In this document: positions 46,635 through 58,300 of the stretch, piece by piece
How the letters are laid out: each line of letters opens with the position of its first letter
How positions within the stretch are numbered: the stretch's first letter is position 1
DNA from: Closterium sp. Naga37s-1
Taxonomy: Eukaryota > Streptophyta > Zygnematophyceae > Desmidiales > Closteriaceae
DNA: 64,000 bases
NCBI GenBank assembly: GCA_947471745.1
Contig: CANJKZ010000922.1
Location: 1,358,501-1,422,500, forward strand
Direction of reading: 5' to 3'
The notes under the pieces: model-generated
Told to the model about the DNA's origin: nothing
Database searches by the model: none
Seen by the model: the letters and a program-made list of their open reading frames with translations, nothing else
Position numbers and translations under genes: made by a program

Positions 46635-47660
46635 ATGGCTACCCCTAGTGTCCTCGCTTTTGACGCTAAGGGTCGGGCCATTGACTTTGATGTCTGGATA
46701 GATGACCTGCAGCTTTTCTTACAGTGCGACAGGGCAGACGGCCTCTCCCTCTTTGACCTCACTTCTGGTGCCTCTCCTGCCCCCGCTGCTGATGCTGACG
46801 CCACTGTTCGCTCACAGTGGGCCACGCGCGATGCTGCTGCACGTCTTGCTGTGCGTCGCCACCTGCCTACCTCTGAGCGTGCGCACTTTAGCCAGTACAA
46901 GAGTGCTCAGACCTTGTACGACGCTGTAGTTGCGCGCTACTCCTCCCCTGCCACTGCTGCACTGAGCCGCCTCATGCTACCGTACCTCTTCCCTGACCTT
47001 GCTGCCTTTCCCACAGTCGCTGACCTCATAACGCACCTCCGCACTAGTGACGCTCGCTACCGCGCTGCGCTTCCTGCTGAGTTCTGCGCCAAGAACCCCC
47101 CCCCCATGTACATCACCCTCTACTACATAGTCACCCGGCTCCCTGACTCCCTTCGCGTAGTCAGGGACCACTTCCTCTCAGTTTGCCCCACCACTCTCAC
47201 CGTTGACCTCCTCGAGAAGTCCCTCCTAGCAGCAGAGAAGAGCATAGTCGCTGTAGGAGCCTCTCGTGGTGACCCTCGCACCCCCATCTTTGAGGGGTGT
47301 TCCCCCTCCCCCCTTTTGCCCTCTGTTGCCTCTGCTGCTGCGGCCGACCTCGTTGGGCTTGAGTCGGTCGGTGCGGCGTCTACCCCTAGCGGGAGACGTC
47401 GCCCTGGCAAGGGCAAGGGGGGCAGGGGCACTGGAGGAGCTAGCGGGGGCGGTGGAGGCGGAGGTGGAGGCGGTGGAGGGGGTGGGGGTGGCGGTGGGGG
47501 TGGTGGCGGGGGTGGAGGTGTCGGTGGCGGCAGTGGAGGCGGAGTCGGAGGCGGCGGTGGCGGTGGGAGCGGAGGTGGCGGCGGTGGAGGAGGAGGCGGC
47601 GGAGGAGGTGGAGCTGGTCGGGGTGGCGCTGCGCAGAGGGTCGGCTCCGGTGGTGGTCAG

Positions 47661-47692
<32 letters not shown>

Positions 47693-50600
47693 CACTCGTG
47701 ACATCCCCTCCCCTCAGCAGCTCCGTGAGTGGTACACTGCACGCCAGAGGGGTGGGGGTACTGGTCCGTGCACCTACGTCCTCCGCACCGGCGACCGCGC
47801 GGGTGACCAGTGCGGGGGTGCGCACTCCACCCAGCGCTGCTTTGGCCGCCTGACGGACGCTTGGCGTCACCAGTTCCCTGAGGCCACTGAGATCCCCCGC
47901 TGGGGTGAGCTGTCTAGGGCGGGTGTAGCTGTCTTTGACCTTGACTTTGATGCTATTCTTGCTGCCATGTATACTGTGACTATTAGTGATGAGGGTGACT
48001 GTTACCGGTGTTTTCCGCCCGACCCGGGCATTGAGACTGCTGCTCTAGGTACTGGTGAGGCTGCTGCTCTAGGTGCTAGCGAGGCTGCTGCTCTAGGTGC
48101 GTCTGCTCCCTCAGGTGCTGGTGAGTCTGCTCTCTCAGGTTCTGCGTCGGCTTCGGCCTCCCACACCTTCACCCTTGACTCGGGGGCTTCTCGCTCCTTC
48201 TTTCGAGACCGCACCACACTCACGCCGCTTGGCCGGCCAGTTGCAGTCTCTCTGGCAGACCCCTCTGGGGGTCCTGTCCTTGCTCACTTCTCCACTGTCC
48301 TCCCGTGTCCGGCGGCCCCCTCTGGCACCCTGTCTGGTCTTTACCTCCCCTCGTTCTCTACGAACTTGGTGAGTGGTGCTGACCTACAGGATGCGGGGGT
48401 TCACCAGTTCACTCCTGCGAGTCAGCGGGTGACCCACTGCACGGACGCTCGGACAGGCCGACACCTGGCCACGTTTACACGTCGGCCGGGGTCGAGCCTG
48501 TACACACTGACCACTGCGTCTCCTCCGGTCACTGCGTCAGGTCAGGTGTTTGCTGCAGCGTCCAGGTCTGGTCCTGAGTCTGCCCCCTGTTCGTGTCGCA
48601 TCCTGTCTCACGAGACTCTCCTCTGGCACCACCGCCTTGGTCACCCCTCCCTGCTTCGTCTCCGAGGCATGGCCTCCCGTGTCCTTGTCTCTTGTCTTCC
48701 CCGGTCCCTCCCTCCCCTTCCTCCGGGGCCTGGCCCTACCTGCGTCCCCTGTGTCGAGGGGCGGCAGCGGGCTGCCCCTCACTCCTCCCAGTTTCCTCCG
48801 ACAGAGGCCCCGCTGCAGACGCTTCACATGGACGTGTGGGGCCCGGCCCGCGTCCGTGGACAGGGTCACGAGCGCTACTTCCTGCTGGTGGTTGACGACT
48901 ACTCGCGTTACACCACAGTCTTCCCCTTGCGCAGCAAGGGTGATGTCACTGAGGTGTTGATCGACTGGATCCGCGCAGCTCGTCTCCAGCTCAGGCAGAG
49001 CTTCGGCTCGGACTTTCCTGTTCTGCGTCTGCACTCTGACAGAGGTGGAGAGTTCTCCTCTGGCCTTCTGCGAGCCTACTGTCGTGCACGAGGCATCCGC
49101 CAGACCTTCACGCTTCCGGACTCTCCACAGCAAAATGGGATTGCTGAGCGCCGCATTGGCATGGTCATGGACGTCGCCCGTACGTCCATGATGCATGCGG
49201 CTGCCCCCCATTTTCTGTGGCCGTTTGCTGTTCGGTACGCGGCGCATCAGATCAACCTTCACCCCAGGGTCTCCATGCCGGAGACCTCCCCAGCCTTGCT
49301 GTGGACGGGGAAGGTTGGCGATGCGTCGGCGTTCCGTGTCTGGGGATCTCGGGCGTTTGTCCGCGACTTGTCTGCGGACAAGCTGTCCCCTCGTGCTGCT
49401 CCTTGCGTCTTCCTTGGCTTCCCCCCTGACGCGCCAGGGTGGCAGTTCTACCACCCCACCTCTCGCCGTGTTCTGTCCTCCCAGGACGTCACGTTTGACG
49501 AGTCGGTCCCCTACTACCGCCTCTTCCCCTACCGCACTCCGTCCCTCCCCCCGCCACCGCTCTTCCTTGTACCAGGTCCCCCCCCGGTAGACCCCCTCCC
49601 CCCTCAGGGTCCTGCCCCTTCAGGTGTGTCCCAGGTAGACGCAGTCGAGCCTGTCGAGGTTACTGGTGACTCTGGTGCTGCTGAGGGTGCTGAGCCTGGG
49701 GGTGCTGACTCTGGGGGTGCTGAGCGTGTGGGTGCTACGCCTGGGGGTGCTGAGCCGGAGGGTGCTACTACTGGGGGTCCTAAGCCTGGGGGTGCTGAGC
49801 CTGGGGGTGCTACTACTGGGGGTGCTGAGCCTGGGGGTGCTGAGCCTGGGGGTGCGGAGCCTGAGGGAGCTGGGCCTGCTCGTGTGGCGTCTGGCGGTGC
49901 TGAGCCTGGAGGTTCTCCGGGTGCTTCGTCTCGGCGGGAGCCACTCTCTCCACAGGAGCTGCGCGAGTGGTTTGCCCGGCGCTGGAGGCGTGCTGCTGGA
50001 GCTGGAGGTTCTTCGGCTGCTAAGGGTGCTGGTGCCGTGGGTCCGACTGGAGCTGGAGCTGCTGGGCCTGCGGGTACGACTGGAGCTGGAGCTGCTGAGG
50101 GTGTTGACGCTGAGGCTACTGCTGTCGGTCCTGGAGGCGGTCCTGCTGGGGGTACTACTGGTGCGGCTGGAGGTCCTGGAGCTGGAGGTGCTGCTGGCGC
50201 TGGTGCTGCCGCTGGGGGTACTGGTGCTGTCCCTGCTGTGTCTGGAGTCGCCGCGCGGCCTCGGCCGTACTTCGTTCCGCTCCTTCAGCAGGTTCTTGGT
50301 CTCCCGCCTTCTACTGGTACTCCTCCTCCCTTAGAGTGTCCACAGCCTGTCCCGTCACAGTTCCAGTTACAGCCGGCCTCCCCACTGCCCGCTCCCTCTC
50401 CCTACACTGGTCCTACTGGAGGTCTTGCTGAGCGTCGTGAGCCTGCGTCCCGCCCTGCGTCGCCTGTCCGTGCTGCTCGCACTAGTGGTCGTGGTTCGCG
50501 TCAGCGTCCTCCTCCTGTCCCTGGCACGCACCGGATGTCTCTGCGTCCGTCCACTGCTCCTCTGCGTGCCCCTTTGCCTTCTCCTCCTGGGTCCTCTCTT

Positions 50601-52520
50601 CCTGCTCTTCCTGACCCGGAGTCGGACTCTCTTCGTGCTGCCAGTCCTAGTGTCACGCGTCTCCTTGCTACTGTTGTCACTGACCCTTCCTTTGAGTCCA
50701 CTGCTGCGTCTGCCCTAGTTACTGAGCTCGTCGACTTTGCTGCTCGCTGTCGTCTAGACTACGCTGCTAGTCTTGTTGCTGAGTCTGAGTCTGTCTGTCC
50801 TCCGTCCGTCGGGGGTGAGTGTGCCCTTGGCACGGACGTCCTTGAGGACAGGCAGGAGGAGTTCCAGTGTTTGGCTGCTGCTTCACCTCATCTCGTGTCC
50901 GTACTGCTTACCCCTGAGGGAGACCCGGATGCACTTGACATCCCGACTCCGCGCTCTTACGCGGAGGCGATAGAGGGTCCCTACTCCTCTCAGTGGCAGG
51001 CAGCTATGGACGCAGAGATGGCTTCCTGGAAGTCCACAGGCACCTACGTTGACGAGGTTCCCCCGCCTGGGGCGAACATCGTCAGTGGCATGTGGATTTT
51101 CAGGGTGAAGCGGCCGCCGGGTTCTCCGCCTGTCTTCAAGGCGCGTTACGTGGCTCGTGGCTTTAGTCAGCGGCAGGGAGTTGACTACTTTCAGACCTTC
51201 TCTCCCACCCCGAAGATGACCACTCTTCGGGTTCTGCTGCACGTAGCTGCTCACCGCGACTACGAGCTACACTCTCTTGATTTCAGCACTGCTTTCTTGC
51301 AGGGTAGCCTGCACGAGGAGATCTGGCTGCGTCGCCCACCTGGCTTCACTGGGTCTTTTCCTCCTGGCACCCAGTGGAGCCTCCGGCGGCCAGTCTACGG
51401 TCTCCGCCAGGCACCGCGTGAGTGGCACGACACACTGAGGACTACACTTGCGGCTCTTGGGTTTGCTCCCTCTACTGCCGACCCGTCGCTGTTTCTGCGC
51501 ACCGACACTTCTTTGCCGCCGTTCTACATCCTCGTGTACGTCGACGACTTGGTCTTTGCCACAGCTGACACTGCTGGACTCGCCCACGTGAAGTCCGAGC
51601 TGCAGAAGAGACACACGTGCACAGACCTGGGTGAACTGCGCAGCTACCTTGGCTTGCAGATCACCCGGGACAGAGCACGCCGCACCATTACCCTGACTCA
51701 GTCACACATGGTGCAGCAGGTCCTTCAGCGCTTCGGCTTCACGTACTCCTCGCCTCAGGCCACTCCTCTGCCTACTCGCCACTCGCTCTCAGCTCTGCCT
51801 TCGGATGAGTCCGTAGAGTCGAGTGGCCCGTACCCAGAGCTTGTTGGCTGCCTCATGTACCTGATGACCTGCACACGACCTGACCTTGCATACCCTCTTA
51901 GCATTCTCGCACGCTATGTTGCTCCTGGGAGACACAGACCGGAGCACATGGCTGCAGCGAAGAGGGTGTTGCGCTACTTGTGCAGTACGTCGGGCATGGG
52001 GCTTGTGCTTGGAGGGCAGAGTCCAGTGGTCCTCACTGGGCACGCAGACGCTTCTTGGGCTGACGACCAGGCTACGCAGCGGTCGTCACAGGGTTACACC
52101 TTCAGCCTTGGTTCCGGTTCTGTTTCGTGGCGGGCTACCCGCTCATCTTCTGTTCTCGGCTCCAGTTGTGAGGCTGAGATCTACGCTGGGGCCATGGCTG
52201 CACAGGAGCTTCGCTGGCTCACCTACTTGCTGACTGACCTCGGAGAGCCGCCTCGTTCTCCTCCAGTGCTGTACGTAGACAACAAGGCCATGCTGGCCTT
52301 GTGTCGAGAGCAGAGACTGGAGCACAGAACGAAGCACATTGCTCTCCGCTACTTCCTTGCTCGTGAGCTACAGCAGCGTGGTCAGTTGCGACTTGCGTAC
52401 GTGGCCTCTCAGGCCAACACTGCTGATATCTTCACCAAGGCACTTGCGCCTTGTGATCATCAGCGTTTCTGTACTCAGCTGGGCCTTGTGCCTACCTTGC
52501 CTCACTTGCTCACCCCTTGA
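46635..52520 (+). CDS. copia gag-pol polyprotein of element K
   Basis: One open frame of 1961 residues. Gag N-terminal domain at about 1-230; basic patch and polyglycine at about 250-330; polyglutamine (CAG run) at about 345-353; knuckle Cys379, Cys393, His397, Cys402. Protease Asp515 is in DSGAS. The integrase zinc site spans about His659 to Cys703/Cys706, and the catalytic triad is Asp733, Asp802, Glu838 with D-35-E spacing. An integrase C-terminal region and Glu/Pro-rich (about 1015-1090) and Gly/Ala (about 1118-1205) repeats follow, then a Pro/Ser linker. RT spans about 1485-1720 with YVDD at 1635-1638; RNase H has Asp1805, Glu1846 and Asp1882. Integrase before RT defines Ty1/copia. The ATG is the first one in the good context after the leader, aligned with the gag starts of I and E. 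Many copia elements also use one frame and regulate the Gag:Pol ratio by splicing or processing; I cannot tell which applies here. Confidence 0.95.
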
Positions 52521-52727
52521 CCTTGTTTGTACTGTTGCATATATATATACACGTGCTCTTGCTTGTCTAGCCTTATATATATATGTAATCCTGCATGTGA
52601 ACTGGCCTTGTGGCCTTGAACTTGTGCTCAGAATGTGTGGTGACTTTGTGATCCACCCTGAGCTTGCTTTGCTTTGCTTGACTAGTCTTGTGACCCCTTG
52701 TTCTCCCTCACTTTGCCTATGGGGGTG
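52521..52727 (+). other. Conserved 3' tail and polypurine tract of element K
   Basis: The tail is about 200 bp between stop and LTR. It begins with AT-rich TATATATA stretches, then a block conserved in all copies here (GTGAACTGGCCTTGTGGCC ... GTGATCCACCCTGAGC ... CACTTTGCCTATGGGGGTG). The last G-run is the likely polypurine tract for plus-strand priming. No extra open frame such as an envelope fits here. Confidence 0.8.
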
Positions 52728-52857
52728 TGTCAGATTTATATGACAGAGCTACTGTAGGCTATAGTGGGGTAGCACATATGGGGTACAGTTTTTCTAGGGT
52801 TTGTATTTGTACCCAACTTTCCCTTAGTCATTCTCATTCCTGTTTTCTTCATTCACA
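52728..52857 (+). repeat. 3' LTR of element K
   Basis: 130 bp, identical to the 5' LTR. It is followed by CGCTG and then by the resumed sequence of element I. Confidence 0.95.
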
Positions 52858-55177
52858 CGCTGGTCCTACTGGAGGTCTTGCTGAGCGTCGTGAGCCTGAG
52901 TCGCGTCCTGCGTCGCCTGTTCGCACTGCTCGCACTAGTCGTCGTGTTCCACGTCCGCGTCCTCCTGCAGTCCCGGGCACGCATCAGATGGCACTGCGTC
53001 CTTCCACTGCGCCACAGCGTGTCCCTTTGCCGTCTCCTCCAGAGTCCTCTCTTCCTGCTCTTGCTGACCCGGCGTCTGACTCCCTTCGTGCTGCCAGTCC
53101 TACTGTCACGCGTTTCCTAGCCACTGTTGTCACTGACCCTTCCTTTGAGTCCACTGCTGCGTCTGCCTTAGTTACCGAGCTTGTCGACTTCGCTGCTCAC
53201 TGTCGTCTAGACTACGCCGCTAGTCTTGTTGCTGAGTCTGCGTCTGCGTCTGTCTGTCCTCCGTCCGTCGGGGGTGAGTGTGCTCTTAGCACGGACGTCC
53301 TTGAGGACCGACAGGAGGAGTTCTAGTATTTTGCTGCTGCTTTACCTCATCTCGTGTCCACGCTGCTTGCCCCTGAGGGAGACCCGGATGCACCAGACAT
53401 CCCGACCCCGCGCTCTTACGCAGAGGCGATAGAGGGTCCTTACTCCTCTCAGTGGCAGGCAGCCATGGACGCAGAGATGGCTTCCTGGAAGTCCACAGGC
53501 ACCTACGTCGACGAGGTTCCCCCACCTGGGGCGAACATCGTCAGTGGCATGTGGATTTTCAGGGTGAAGCGGCCGCCGGGTTCTCCGCCTGTCTTCAAGG
53601 CGCGTTACGTGGCTCGAGGCTTCAGTCAGCGGCAGGGAGTTGACTACTTTCAGAACTTCTCCCCGACCCCGAAGATGACCACTCTTCGGGTTCTGCTGCA
53701 CGTTGCTGCTCAGCGTGACTACGAGCTTCACTCCCTTCAGCACTGCTTTCCTACAGGGCAGTCTGCACGAGGAGATCTGGCTGCGCCGCCCACCTGGCTT
53801 CACTGGGTCGTTTCCTCCTGGTACCCAGTGGAGCCTCCGGCGTCCAGTCTACGGTCTCTGCCAGGCGCCACGTGAGTGGCACGACACACTGAGGACTACG
53901 CTTCCGGCTCTTGGGTTTGCTCCTTCCACTGCTGACCCGTCGCTGTTTCTTCGCACCGACACTTTGCTGCCGCCGTTCTACATCCTCGTGTACGTCGACG
54001 ACTTGGTGTTTGCTACAGCTGACACTGCTGGACTCGCCCACGTGAAGTCCGAGCTGCAGAAGAGACACACGTGCACAGACCTGGGTGAACTGCGCAGCTA
54101 TCTTGGCTTGCAGATCACCCGGGACAGAGCACGGCGCACCATTACTCTGACTCAGTCACACATGGTGCAGCAGGTCCTTCAGCGCTTCGACTTCACGTAC
54201 TCCTCGCCTCAGGCCACTCCTCTGTCTACTCGCCACTCGCTCTCAGCTCTGCCTTCGGATGAGTCCGTAGAGCCGAGTGGCCCGTACCCAGAGCTTATTG
54301 GCTGCCTCATGTACCTGATGACCTGCACTCGACCTGACCTAGCATACCCTCTGAGCATCTTGGCACGCTATGTTGCTCCTGGGAGACACCGACCAGAGCA
54401 CATGGCTGCAGCGAAGAGGGTGTTGCGCTACTTGTGCAGTACTTCGGGCTTGGGGCTAGTGCTTTGAGGGCGGAGTCCAGTGGTCCTCACTGGTCACGCA
54501 GACGCGTCTTGGGTTGATGACCTGGCTACTCAGCGGTCGTCACAGGGTTACACATTCAGCCTTGGTTCCGGCTCTGTTTCGTGGCGGTCTACTCGCTCGT
54601 CTTCTGTTCTCAGCTCCAGCTGTGAGGCTGAGATCTACGCAGGGGCCATGGCTGCACAGGAGTTACGCTGGCTCACCTACTTGCTGACTGACCTGGGAGA
54701 GCCGCCTCGTTCTCCTCCAGTTCTGTACGTAGACAACAAGGCTATGCTGGCCTTGTGTCGGGAGCACAGACTGGAGCACAGAATGAAGCACATTGCTCTT
54801 CGCTACTTCCTTGCTCGTGAGCTGCAGCAGCGTGGTCAGCTGCGCCTTGCTTACGTGGCCTCTCAGGCCAACACTGCTGATATCTTTACCAAGGCACTTC
54901 AGCCTTGTGATCATCAGCGCTTCTGTACTATGCTAGGTCTCGTGCCTACTTGGCCTCACTTGCTTACCTCTTGACTTTCCTTGTGTTGTGATCTTTATAT
55001 ACCTGCACTTGCTTGTTTACCTTTATATATGAACTTGCATGTGAACTGGCCTTGTGGCCTTTGAACCGGTGCTCAGACTGTGTGGTGACGTTGTGATCCA
55101 CCCTGAGCTTGCTTTGCTTTGCTTTGATTGACTGGTCTTGTGACCCCTAGTTCTCCCCCACTTTGCCTATGGGGGTG

Positions 55178-55305
55178 TGTCAAATGTATATGCCTTAGCC
55201 TATATAGGCTGTAGTGGGGTAGTTCCTAGAGGGTACAACACTTTTGTGTTCTCTATTTGTACCCACCTCATTTCTAGTTCAATCATTCCTGTTTAATTCT
55301 TCACA
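55178..55305 (+). repeat. 3' LTR of element I
   Basis: The LTR is 128 bp, TGTCAAATGTATATG...ATTCTTCACA, preceded by the tail and CTATGGGGGTG. It is directly followed by glycine-rich gag sequence of element J. Confidence 0.85.
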
Positions 55306-58300
55306 GGCGGAGGTGGTGGCAGCGGTGGAGGTAGCAGGGGTGGTGGAGGCACCGGGTGTGGTGGGGGTGGTGGAGGGGGTAGGGGTGGTAGTCGGGGTGG
55401 AGGCTCAAGTTCAGCTATTCGTACAGCTGCGTTTGGCGGTGCAGCGGGTGGAGGCAGAGAATTGGGGGAGGGGGGGAGCAGTAGCAGTTGCGTCGACAAG
55501 AGACAATTTCGCTGCAGCAGCTTCCTGAGTGGGTTGCACAGCGTGGCAGCTCCGGTGGTGGAGTTCGCTGCTACACTGGTCACCCTGGGGAGGTGTGCGG
55601 CCGACCGGGACACGTTGAGGCTCGCTGCTTCTTCCGCCTCGACGACACGTTTTGTGAGGAATTCGGTGAGCAGCAGAAGACTCCTGGCTAGCTAGCACTG
55701 CTCAATAAAAACATTGATGTGTTTGCTCTTGATTGGGACCAGATCTGTGCTAGCATGTATGCTATGTTGTCAAACTATACTTGCTATGTATGCTCTCTTT
55801 GACATATGTATGCTGCTTCTGCTAGTGTTGAGGGTGACTATTACTCGTGTGTGTCTAGAGTTGCTGGTGTACAGACTGTTGGTGTAGGTGCTTATGAGTC
55901 AGCTAGCACACCTCACGGGTTTCCAACTCCCCTTGTTCGCCATGAACTTGGTGAGTCAGGCTATCCTCCATGATGAGTTGGTCACTACCACTACTCCTAG
56001 GGGCGAGCTTGTGGCGATCTGTATGGACTCGGTGACTGGCAACCACCTTGCCACATTTACCCGGAGGCCTCGGTCTGGACTGTACAGACTGCACACTGAG
56101 TCTACACAGGTAGCTGCGTACAGTAACATAGCTGCTTCTTGCTCGTGTCGGTTACTCATGCACCTGTCTCTCCTATGGCACCACCGTCTTGGTCACCCCT
56201 CCCTACAGCGTCTGCATCGCATGCACTTGTGCCTCCTTGTCTCTGGTCTCCTTGTCCCCGCTCCCTCCGTCACTTGCGCCGCCGTGCACTCCCTGCGTCA
56301 AGGGGCGGCAGCGCGCCGCTCCTCACTCCTCTTCGTTCCCTCCGACCATTGCTCATCTGCAGACCCTGCACATTGACGTGTGGCGCCCCACCCCCGTCCC
56401 TGGGCCGGGCCGGGCGCTACTTCCTGCTGGTCGTCAACGACTGCACGCGCTACACCACGGTGTTTCCCTTGCAACACAAGGGAGATGTTAGTGTTGTTTT
56501 GATCCCGTGGATCCGTGCTGTTTGCCGCCAGCTGAGCACACGGTTCCGTCAGGACCTCCCCGTGCTCCGTCTGCACTCTGACCGTGGAGGTTAGTTTTCC
56601 TTCGGTCTCCTTGGGGACTTTTGTCGTGAGGAGGGCATCACCCAGTCGTTCACGCTTCCGGCTTCTCCACAGCAGAATATGATCACTGAGCACCGCATTG
56701 GCTTGATCATGGAGGTTGGTCACACTTCCATGATCCATGCGGCTGCTCCCCATTTTTTTGGTCGTTTGCGGTCCGATACGCCGCGCATCAGCTCAACCTC
56801 TGGCCCCGTGTCTCCGAGCTACAGACCTCACCTAGACTGCGTTGGATGGGGAAGGTTGGTGATGCGTTGGCGTTTCGGGTCTGGGATTCGCTTGCCCTTG
56901 TCCGCGATACTATTGCGGGGTAGCTCTCTCATCGCACTCTTCGCTGCGTCTTCCTTGGCTTTCCCACTTACGCCCCCGCCTTGGCAGTTTTACCACCCTG
57001 TCACGCGCCGCGTCCTGTCCTTTCATGATGTCACCTTTGACGAGTTGGTCTGCTAGTACCGTCTCTTCGTCTATGCGTCTTCTCCTTCCCCCCCGCCACC
57101 CCTCTTCCTGGTTCCAGGTTACCCCGCGGTAGACCCCCACCCCCCCTCGCGTCCTGCTCCCTTAGGTATGTCTTAGGTCACACCACCCCCCTTGGTTGAG
57201 AATTTGGAGGTCTCCTCAGACCCCACTAGCCCAGCAGAGGGGGGTGACCCTGCTGCTGACGACACATCCGCTTCTCGCCATTCACCGCGCTTGGAGACCC
57301 TTCCTGGTTTTCTGCCTCGGCCGTCTTCGCCGCCTCTGCAGCCTGTCGCTGTGCACTCCTGTGCTATTGGGGGCGGTGCCACTAGAGGTGTGGGCTCTGG
57401 GGGTGCTGAGTCTGGGGGTGCTGAGCATGGGGGTGGACATCGCCAGCAGTTGCGTCCGCAGGCAGTGAGGCATTGGCCCTTGCAAAGGCAGAGCTGCAGA
57501 AGAGACACACCTGCACCTACACCTGGGGGAGCTGCGCAACTATCTTGGCTTGCAGATCACCCGAGATAGAGCAGCGCGCACCATCACTCAGATTCAGTCA
57601 CACATGGTGCAGCAGGTCCTTCAGTGCTTCCGCTTTCAGTTCTCCTCGCCACAGCCCACTCCTCTGCCTACGAGCCACTCGCTCTCAGCTCTACCTTCGG
57701 ACGAGTCCCTAGAGCCGAGTGGTCCATATCCAGAGCTTGTGGGCTGCCTCATGTACCTAATGACATGCACTCGACATGACCTCACGTACCCTCTCAACAA
57801 CCTGGCGCGCTTCGTTGCGCCCGGGAGACACTGCCCTGAGCACTACCAGGCTGCGCAGAGGGTACTGCGTTACTTGTGCAGTACCTTAGGCATGGGGATT
57901 GTGCTTGGAGGACGTGGTCGAGTTGTGCTCATTGGGCACTCAGACGCTTCTTGGGCCGATTACCAGGGGACTCAGCGGTTGTCACAAGGTTACACAATCA
58001 GTCTTGGTGCTGATTCTGTCTCGTGGAGGTCCACTTGTTCATCTTCCGTGCTTAGTTCCAGCTACGAGGCCGAGATCTACGCTGGGGCTATGGCTCCGCA
58101 GGAGTTACGCTGGCTGACCTACTTGCTCAGTGTCTTGGGTGAGCGGCATCGTTCTCCTCCGGTTGTGTACGTCAACAACAAGGCCATGGTTGCCTTGTGT
58201 CGAGAGCAGAGACTGGAGCATAGAACGAAGCACATTGCTCTTCGTTTCTTTCTCGCACGAGAGCTGCAGCAGCGCGGTCAGCTTCGCCTTGCTTACGTGG

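Larger units (their letters stand above)
45377..52857 (+). mobile_element. Ty1/copia element K, complete and young
   Basis: A 7481-bp element that looks whole. LTRs at 45377-45506 and 52728-52857 are 130 bp each and identical by direct reading. Then come a primer site at 45507, a leader of 1128 bp dominated by G+C-rich minisatellites, one uninterrupted polyprotein frame (46635-52520), a tail of about 200 bp and a polypurine tract GGGGGTG at 52721-52727. The flanks are CACTG (45372-45376) and CGCTG (52858-52862), a 5-bp target duplication with one difference. It sits inside element I, between the Gly/Ala repeats and the Pro/Ser linker. Identical LTRs imply recent insertion. It is the best reference copy for the family here. 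Confidence 0.95.
41171..55305 (+). mobile_element. Ty1/copia element I, split by K
   Basis: The front part has a G+C-rich leader (about 41171-41440), gag from 41560, protease, integrase and Gly/Ala/Glu repeats up to 45376. The back part resumes at 52858 with the Pro/Ser linker, RT (about 53420-54200), RNase H (about 54490-54900), tail and 3' LTR (55178-55305). Between them lies element K. The sequence at the split is continuous with uninterrupted relatives (ACACTGGTCCTACTGG). The back part has a few breaks. No 5' LTR is present: the leader abuts H at about 41170. The bases after the 3' LTR are gag of J, so I itself appears inserted in J. Confidence 0.92.

Noticed and set aside
52521-52727. 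An envelope-like or other third reading frame after RNase H
   Set aside because: Only about 200 bp separate the polyprotein stop from the LTR, and the conserved block there is not protein-like.
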